In this document: positions 57,628 through 64,000 of the stretch, piece after piece
Layout: each line of letters starts with the position of its first letter
How positions within the stretch are numbered: the first letter of the stretch is position 1
Assembly: GCA_944739405.2 (NCBI GenBank)
Contig: OX123183.2
Span: 96,424,729 to 96,488,728 of the forward strand
Reading direction: 5' to 3'
Length of the DNA stretch: 64,000 nt
From: Euclidia mi
Taxonomy: Eukaryota; Arthropoda; Insecta; Lepidoptera; Erebidae
Notes under the pieces: generated by a model
Databases searched by the model: none
What the model was told of the DNA's origin: nothing
What the model saw: the letters and a program-made list of their open reading frames with translations, nothing else
Position numbers and translations under genes: made by a program

Positions 57628-58028
57628 CCGTGTGGTTGACGGCATCGAATACAAGTGTCACAACCCCCTATCTTCCCGTGGGTGTCGTAAGAGGCGACTA
57701 AGGGATAACACGATGCAAATACCATCTTTGCGTAGAGACGGAAAACTCGACATCAAACCCTATACGACTACCTCGTTGGTCTCGCGGAATAAATGTGCGC
57801 GTGGGATCGGCAGGTCCCGGGTTCGATTCCTGGGTCGGGCAGTGTTATTGGGTTTTTCCGTCACAAAATTCTCAGAAGCAGCACGGAGTCTAGAAATGTG
57901 CCGGTACGGCAATAGGCTCGCCCCTTATTACGTGGGACTAAAGTATATCTGGCGAAAAGTGGGTGTAGAAATACACCTCTGCCTACCCCTTCGGGGATAA
58001 AAGGCGTGACGTTATGTATGTATGTATG
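57628..58028 (+). mobile_element. Composite SINE with RTE-type tail, copy 2
   Basis: Same three modules as 55,263-55,684 in the opposite orientation: the 5' domain from 57,628, a tRNA-like part with B-box gggttcgattcctgggtcgg at 57,819-57,838, and the tail cctctgcctaccccttcggg near 57,976 followed by (TATG)n. TATAGGAATA at 57,618-57,627 and 58,029-58,038 is a 10-bp target duplication (its first bases overlap the tail). The open frames here are shadows. Confidence 0.9.
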
Positions 58029-58102
58029 TATAGGAATAGCTCCGTCAGTATTGAACATAGTTGGTCCAATAATTTATTTTAAGCACACTTGGCTTCATTT
58101 CA

Positions 58103-58604
58103 ACTAAGCATACATAGCCTTTCGAATAGCACGAGGCACACATAACCTCTCCAATTGCACGAGGTACACATAACCTCTCCAATAGTACGAGGCACACATA
58201 ACCTCTCCTGGTAACATGAGGCACACATAACCCTCTCCAATAGCACGAGGCACACATAACCTCTCTAATAGTACGAGGCACACATAACCTCTCCAATAGT
58301 ACGAGGCACACATAACCTCTCCAATAGCACGAGGCACACATAACCTCTCCAATAGCATGAGGCACACATAACCTCTCCAATAGCATGAGGCACACGTAAC
58401 CTCTCCAATAGCATGAGGCACACATAACCTCTCCAATAGCATGAGGCACACGTAACCTCTCCAATAGCACGAGGCACATATAACCTCTCCTGGTAGCATG
58501 AGGCACACATAACCTCTCCAATAGCACGAGGCACACATAACCTCTCCAATAGCACGAGGCACACATAACCTCTCATGGTAGCACGAGGCACACATAACCT
58601 CCAT
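58103..58604 (+). repeat. 28-bp minisatellite, 17 copies
   Basis: The unit is acgaggcacacataacctct followed by ccaatagc, with small variants (atgagg, cacgtaacc, ctggtaac). Because 28 is not a multiple of 3 and the unit lacks minus-strand stops, all three minus frames stay open and give repetitive 108-181-residue translations. These are not genes. Confidence 0.95.
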
Positions 58605-58668
58605 CCGGTTACACAATAACGGAGGCAACCTCCACCCGGTCACCACCACACGTAACCTCCATCCGGTA

Positions 58669-59322
58669 TGATCACAACACCTCCCAGATGATCTTTTCGA
58701 GCCTTTATCAATGTAATCTGAAACAGACTAAGATAATCTCACTATTCTGATACTCCAAGTATTAAACAGTCTTTTCATGATCACAACACCTCCCATATGA
58801 TCTTTTCGAGCCTTCATCAAAGAAATCTGAAACAGACTAAGATAATCTCACTATTCTGATACTCCAAGTATTAAACAGTCTTTTCATGATCACAACACCT
58901 CCCATATGATCTTTTCGAGCCTTCATCAAAGAAATCTGAAACAGACTAAGATAATCTCACTATTCTGATACTCCAAGTATTAAACAGTCTTTTCATGATC
59001 ACAACACCTCCCATATGATCTTTTCGAGCCTTCATCAAAGAAATCTGAAACAGACTAAGATAATCTCACTATTCTGATACTCCAAGTATTAAACAGTCTT
59101 TTCATGATCACAACACCTCCCATATGATCTTTTCGAGCCTTCATCAAAGAAATCTGAAACAGACTAAGATAATCTCACTATTCTGATACTCCAAGTATTA
59201 AACAGTCTTTTCATGATCACAACACCTCCCATATGATCTTTTCGAGCCTTCATCAAAGAAATCTGAAACAGACTAAGATAATCTCACTATTCTGATATTC
59301 CAAGTATTAAACAGTCTTTTTA
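58669..59322 (+). repeat. 109-bp tandem repeat, 6 copies
   Basis: Units start tgatcacaacacctccca at 58,669, 58,778, 58,887, 58,996, 59,105 and 59,214. Copies 2-6 are almost identical; copy 1 differs at several positions. No coding frame. Recent amplification is likely. Confidence 0.95.
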
Positions 59323-59479
59323 GCGTTATAATTTTTTTGTCATAGCTAGTCTTAATACGAAATACTTATCCTAACCCAATCATTAGCGATCACCAGTGGA
59401 CTTTTCATGTTCAAACAATGGGAAATGTTTTTGGTACTATGAAACTGCACTAACGCTTTGTCTTATTTGCGTACTAACC
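59323..59479. other. Non-coding spacer
   Basis: Nothing recognised. Confidence 0.4.
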
Positions 59480-59760
59480 GAAGCTATCATCATCATCATC
59501 AGCCCCATCTACCGCCCCACTGCCGGGCATGTGCCCCCTCTCACTATGATAAGGGTAATGCCATAATCCACCACACTGGCCAAGTGCGGGTTGGCAGACT
59601 TCACATGTATTTCAAGAACATTATAGAGAAATCACACAGCCCCCCTCCCCTCACGATGCTCTCCCTCACCGATAAATAAGCAACAATTAACAATCTAACA
59701 CGCATGGAGACCTTCTGCGTAGCAAGCAGTCTTACGGTCTTTCCACTCGGCTAACCGAAG
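59480..59760 (-). repeat. Dispersed repeat starting catcatcatcatcagcc
   Basis: Contains ccactgccgggcatgtgccc, gccaagtgcgggttggcag and a (tca)n head, recognised from memory as a common lepidopteran retroelement 3' region whose tail is (TGA)n on the minus strand. The phrase gaggcctatatccagcag at 35,833-35,860 (minus) belongs to a related family. Confidence 0.55.
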
Positions 59761-60104
59761 CTATGCCTTACACAAAAGCACCACTGTTAGCTAGGCTAAC
59801 CATAAAGCATTTAGCTGGTCCAACCAATAGCAGCGCATGGTTTTAATCATGCAGCCGCATTATCGGCTCATTCCGTTTCTGCAAATCTGCATAACGGAAA
59901 CTAGGGTCCTACAAGACCATCACAACATCAAGTAACAATGTTCCCATCTCAATGGAAATAAAGATAAGCAAACAATCCTCACTGACCTGGTTCTACCTAC
60001 AATGAAAACGAAAATCGCTTAAACTGATTATTAAAACACACCACAATGATAACTCAATCACTCACTTCTACACTGATAATCGAGTTCAACAGCTTCTTCT
60101 AGAA
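59761..60104. other. Non-coding DNA, no gene seen
   Basis: Nothing recognised. Confidence 0.4.
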
Positions 60105-60173
60105 ACTCTTCTATTTACTGTATCACTCCTAAACGTTTAGGACGTTTAGGAGTGATACAGTAAACAGAAGAGT
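60105..60173. repeat. 30-bp inverted repeat (hairpin), one mismatch
   Basis: Arms 60,105-60,134 and 60,144-60,173 (core ctgtatcactcctaaac) are complementary at 29 of 30 positions with a 9-base loop, the longest stem among the small hairpins of this window. Confidence 0.85.
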
Positions 60174-60199
60174 ATAGAAGTAGAAGAGTATAGTATACC

Positions 60200-60390
60200 T
60201 ACTAGAGGACGCCAGCAGCTACGCCTGCATTTTTTTTTAAATTTACCCGTTTTGGCCGATTCCGTGGGAATTTCGGGAAATCCCTACGGTCCCCAAGGAA
60301 CATACATGCCAAATTTCAGCTTCCTGCGCCCAATAGTTTCGGCTGTAGCGTGTCTGTCAGTCAGTCAGTAACGCAAGGATTTTATATATT
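60200..60390 (+). repeat. Dispersed repeat fragment
   Basis: Holds ttccgtgggaatttcggg, aaggaacatacatgcc and gtctgtcagtcagtcagt, then a tatatattaagata end. Related to 54,785-54,910 (inverted). Confidence 0.55.
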
Positions 60391-61340
60391 AAGATAATAA
60401 CTTGGAACTGGCCAAAGAAATTGGGTATTTAATAAACATACCCAGAGCATCACATGAATTTAGAAACTCGCAGTAGGTAATTTTAATTGAATTTAACTTT
60501 ACAAGTGTTGCCATCTATTAACCATAGCAAGGTAACACACCAAACATTTTTATTAGTGCCATCTGTTAACATGTTCAAAAAAGAAAAACATGTGTAGGAG
60601 CAACATCTATTTGCGCACAATAAGGAGCAGGTTTAATGGTTTAACTTGAAATAACGGTACCTACCAAAAACATCGAGATTCAATAAAACAGAACTATAAG
60701 ACTAAGAGTTAAACTATAAAGTCTTACGTTTTTCTTAAGCTGTAATCACGTTCAAATGAAAAACCGCTAGGTTTTCTTCTTTGTTTTTTTTAAACACCTC
60801 GACTCGGTAAAATAATGGCGTTAGTAATATCTTTCGACTATGGGCGGTCAGGCTACACTCGAACCAACCAACTACATGTCTAAAGTTGTAAACAGCACTG
60901 AAGGTCACACGTCTACTTAAGATATAAACGGTACAATGTGTTCCACATAAAATCAGCACGGTCAGTCGCAATAACTGAAGCACAGTCTTACATTATAAAC
61001 TTAATATGTAAGATTCGATTAGTCTAACAACTTTAGACGCGAGTCTGCTATTTAGCGCCGCTGCCCTGTGAAGGATAGTCTAGACTTAGCAAAAAAAAAA
61101 AACAACTGAAGCACGGTTTTGGTTTCAAAACCAATATCACAACTGTACTAGAACAATAACTACCACGTTTCACTCAAACGCACTTGCTTGGAATAATGCA
61201 AGTCGACCTGTACGCTCAGTCTTACAGTCCTTAAGGTAAGACCGAGACAAGATGATCTATTTGTAGGGAAGCATATGATCACAAGGCTCGTGATCGGAAG
61301 CCACCTACGCATGATTTACTAAGAAAAAAATAAAAAAATG
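60391..61340. other. Non-coding DNA, no gene seen
   Basis: An 82-codon minus-strand frame near 60,735-60,983 has no recognisable domain. Confidence 0.4.
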
Positions 61341-61349
61341 TTTTTCTTG

Positions 61350-61690
61350 TAACCCGAGTATCAAACCCGAAACCTTCGTTGGATATCTACGCTATAGCTA
61401 AGATACGGTGGTAGCGAGCCAACCGTATGTTAACATAAAATACAGCAATGGTCGTGATTAAGTCGTTAGTACTACCCACAAAGTTTGTCTTTATTTTTTT
61501 CTTCTTTAAGCTATTAAGAAGAAGCGTATTCAGGAGATCATGTCACGGGAAAATCGCAAAGGTCAAAGAGTTTCACAGTAGAAGCTTGTTTTAACCAGAA
61601 CTCCGCGTTGCGTGTAGGAATCGAACCCACAACCTCAGTATGATGTGATGGCAACATCGCCACCACAACCATTATGATATTTCTAAGGTT
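61350..61690 (-). mobile_element. Two degenerate tRNA-like (SINE) segments
   Basis: On the minus strand 61,600-61,685 reads aatggttgtggtggcgatgt ... gtgggttcgattcctacacg, a plausible A-box and B-box pair. 61,353-61,436 reads ggctcgctaccaccgtat ... ggtttcgggtttgatactcg, a more decayed version. Neither folds as a clean tRNA by eye. Confidence 0.4.
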
Positions 61691-62283
61691 ACTAAACGTA
61701 TAAACCAGGAATCTTTTGCAACTATCGTCATTAAAATTTGCAGCACAAATAAAAAATCAGACAAAATACGCTCACCACGGTTACGGTCGAAAGCTCAGCT
61801 GATTCACCAACATAGCAGCGTTAGCAGTTGCCTTCGCTCGCACCACCCCACGCTGTGTGCAAACTTCATTGCACAATGTCATGCCAGGAAATTACACGGT
61901 AGATAGCTAGATCGAATCGCGGCTTAATGTGACCATAAGCGGGGCGCATTGCGGGTCTTGATCGGTGAATCACATGTCTGCAGTCGTCACTCAAGCATGT
62001 GCATCCACATCTCGTTTCTCAGGATCGGAGTCCGGTAAACAAAAGCTATGTAGTAGTTATTTTCATGGCTTGTATCAGCGACAGAAAATTGCGGTTCTCT
62101 AGATCCAACAGACCCAGCAATTTTTCGTTTCTAGCGTCTTCATTTTGAACACGCAGGTAGTTGTGGTCCAATCCCATGCATCGAACGATAAGTTCACACT
62201 CGTTGAGATGTAATTTCACGAATCACACACAATAAACACTGAATTTAGATGGCCTAGAACGCGTGCCACGCCCACTTCTCAAA
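61691..62283. other. Non-coding DNA, no gene seen
   Basis: Nothing recognised. Confidence 0.4.
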
Positions 62284-62740
62284 TTTTAAGAAACTAAACT
62301 CCTCCAGTAAAATCACTTGGTAATTTTTATTTGTTCACTTTTACACTTTGTAGGTATGCACTGATTTACAACTATCAACCACCAAATAGCTTGCGCTAGA
62401 CGTCTTTACTGTTCAGAAGTACCAAAACGATTGCCCTGCCGCCTATTTTATCTGACAAGCTAAAATATTCTCCCACTCTAAACGGAAATGGCAACTTAAC
62501 GTCCATCACAACCTATTTACAAAATTGCTTGATTAATTGAGTAATAACAATTTAAATTAAATATGTAACTATAGTCAATTATTTACTGATTTTTTAATAG
62601 ATATATTCTTAAATAAAAATTATACTTTTAATTAATGTGGCCATAACTACTAGCGCAATCTGTTTGTAGCACTCGAATCGTTTAAAGTGCTTCATAAATA
62701 CAATTTAACTGTCAAAATTATTACAATACTTTAATAAAAT
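62284..62740 (-). repeat. Dispersed repeat, inverted copy of 22,070-22,510
   Basis: The reverse complement matches 22,070-22,510 over about 400 bp. The left end (62,284-62,346) additionally matches 38,938-38,997. No coding sequence. Confidence 0.8.
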
Positions 62741-64000
62741 ATTATTAGTTACTAAAATTAAATACTTATCTTTAAGGATCAGAAAAAATGATAGAGTTTT
62801 GCATGGTGATGATAAATATTATAACTAAAGAACATCAAAGGGCAATCACAGGTTTTAATTATTATCGCAATCGTTTCTTTTTCAATACACAAATATCTAA
62901 ATATTTAGACTAAATGGAAAATTTACATAATTTAAAAACAGGCAACATTGGATCTCAACATTTCAGTTTGATTTTTACAATACGTGATGTTTCATGACCT
63001 GTGCAAGCGTTGCTTAACTTTGCTGAATTAATACGATCGGCAAGCTGAATCACGCTACGAGCGCTGCAGTATTTACGGTAGTTCCTAATTTTTTTAATCT
63101 TACTGAGGGAGGTTACCTTTAATTCCTAAAACATCAACTTGCTGTAAGCTGCGACGATCATGCTCCACATGCCGGCCGTCAACGTTAGGACACTTACAGC
63201 ATCTTTTCATCAAAGGTACCGATTTGAAATCACAATTACTAGCACTGTAGTTCACGAGGTGGTGAAGCCGTTGAAAAACACGCTCCACTGGCACTGGCAG
63301 GACTCGTGGTACAGCAAACCGTTCCTCATTATCACTACGTGCACCTGCATAAATTGCATTCACTCCTGTCTAAATACATCGAAATGTTTGAAAACGACGT
63401 AACTATTTCACAATGTAAGTTATTCCGGAAGTCCGAACGAAAATAATCGCACCGCACGATTGAGTGATAAGTAGGCAAATTTAAATTCGTAAAAAATAGC
63501 CAGCTAGGGATGTAACCAATGATATTTATTGGAGTTGTGTTTTTATGGATGTTGTATTTTTGACCCCGTACAAGCTGCGCATGTATCCAACGCAAAATTT
63601 TATACTTTGGTAATTTTATATCGTTTTTATTTATTGATTACATAAAAATAATGTTATTTTTTATGTAATAATACTTTATACGATATACGTTTACCCATAA
63701 CACAAGTTCAATCTTAGCTTGGGTACCAGTGGACAACAAATTGATTGTAATACTTCATAACCTATGTTTGCAATGTTTATGTTTTCAAAGTTCTTGTATC
63801 ATTTGTATCAATAAAGTATTATTATTATTACTTTGAAAAATGAATGTTTTTTTAACATTTCATGTTAAAATTGATTAAATCGATACTAGCTGCTATTGTA
63901 CTTAAACATCTCTACCGCGTTTCGGTGTTGTGTCGAGCGGCTAGTTTGGCGGTAAAATTGCACTATTTTAAAGGTGGCATTCCCTTTGACATGAAAAGCC
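62741..64000. other. Non-coding DNA with a possible retroelement tail
   Basis: tcaataaagtattattattatt at 63,808-63,829 resembles a polyadenylation signal followed by an (ATT)n LINE tail. Open frames around 63,100-63,600 have no domain. Confidence 0.4.

Noticed and set aside
58045..58649. Repetitive Cys-rich frames of 108-181 residues
   Set aside because: Produced by the 28-bp minisatellite in all three minus frames. No start context or neighbouring gene.

Overview
The window is eukaryotic, most likely from a moth or butterfly. It has no operon structure and no recognisable intact host gene. It is AT-rich and packed with non-LTR retrotransposons of RTE and Jockey/CR1 type, tRNA-derived SINEs, a Penelope-like element, an internally deleted Ty3/gypsy-like remnant, MITEs and satellite arrays. 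Several dispersed repeats look like common lepidopteran repeats from memory (for example the repeat with the accggtcaagtgcgagtcgg head, and the SINE starting ccgtgtggttgacggca). That taxonomic call is recognition, not a search result. The repeat density suggests heterochromatin, such as a W chromosome or pericentromere, but this is inference.

Layout. 1-5.1 kb: dispersed repeats, then a long RTE-type LINE in one reading frame with three nonsense codons (1640-4127), then a short RTE tail fragment. 5.1-9.6 kb: AT-rich DNA with small perfect hairpins and one GC-rich island. 9.6-17.9 kb: fragments of three LINE families; one family occurs twice, and one of those copies carries a SINE with a target duplication. 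18-23.6 kb: SINEs, an inverted-repeat MITE pair, an RTE tail with an 11-bp target duplication and another LINE 3' end.

23.9-34.5 kb is a nested composite. Inverted 16-bp termini flanked by a perfect 8-bp duplication (CTGCAAAC) delimit a 10.5-kb hAT-like element with TATCGATA-rich subterminal zones. It carries a decayed gene with the motifs of a YqaJ/lambda-exonuclease-type nuclease domain. That gene is interrupted by a Penelope-like element (13-bp duplication) and by a nearly intact 5.4-kb LINE (8-bp duplication). The nuclease frame rejoins in phase across the LINE.

34.5-38.8 kb holds a 315-bp tandem array with a 1.3-kb higher-order duplication. 39,134-54,775 is the most striking object: a 15.6-kb foldback structure. 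Its two inverted arms (5.66 and 9.98 kb) consist almost entirely of 161-bp satellite monomers, capped at both ends by the same 145-bp terminal modules and flanked by a perfect 9-bp direct repeat (CCGTAGGGC). This is the architecture of Drosophila FB/Mutator-like foldback transposons at unusual size. A 4-kb duplication in the right arm accounts for most of the length difference.

54.8-64 kb: two inverted copies of a composite SINE whose 3' tail matches the coding end of the RTE LINE, a second SINE family, the gypsy-like remnant, a 28-bp array (17 copies), a 109-bp array (6 copies), and degraded dispersed repeats. The elements relate to each other as insertion layers and as retrotransposon/parasite pairs rather than as a pathway.
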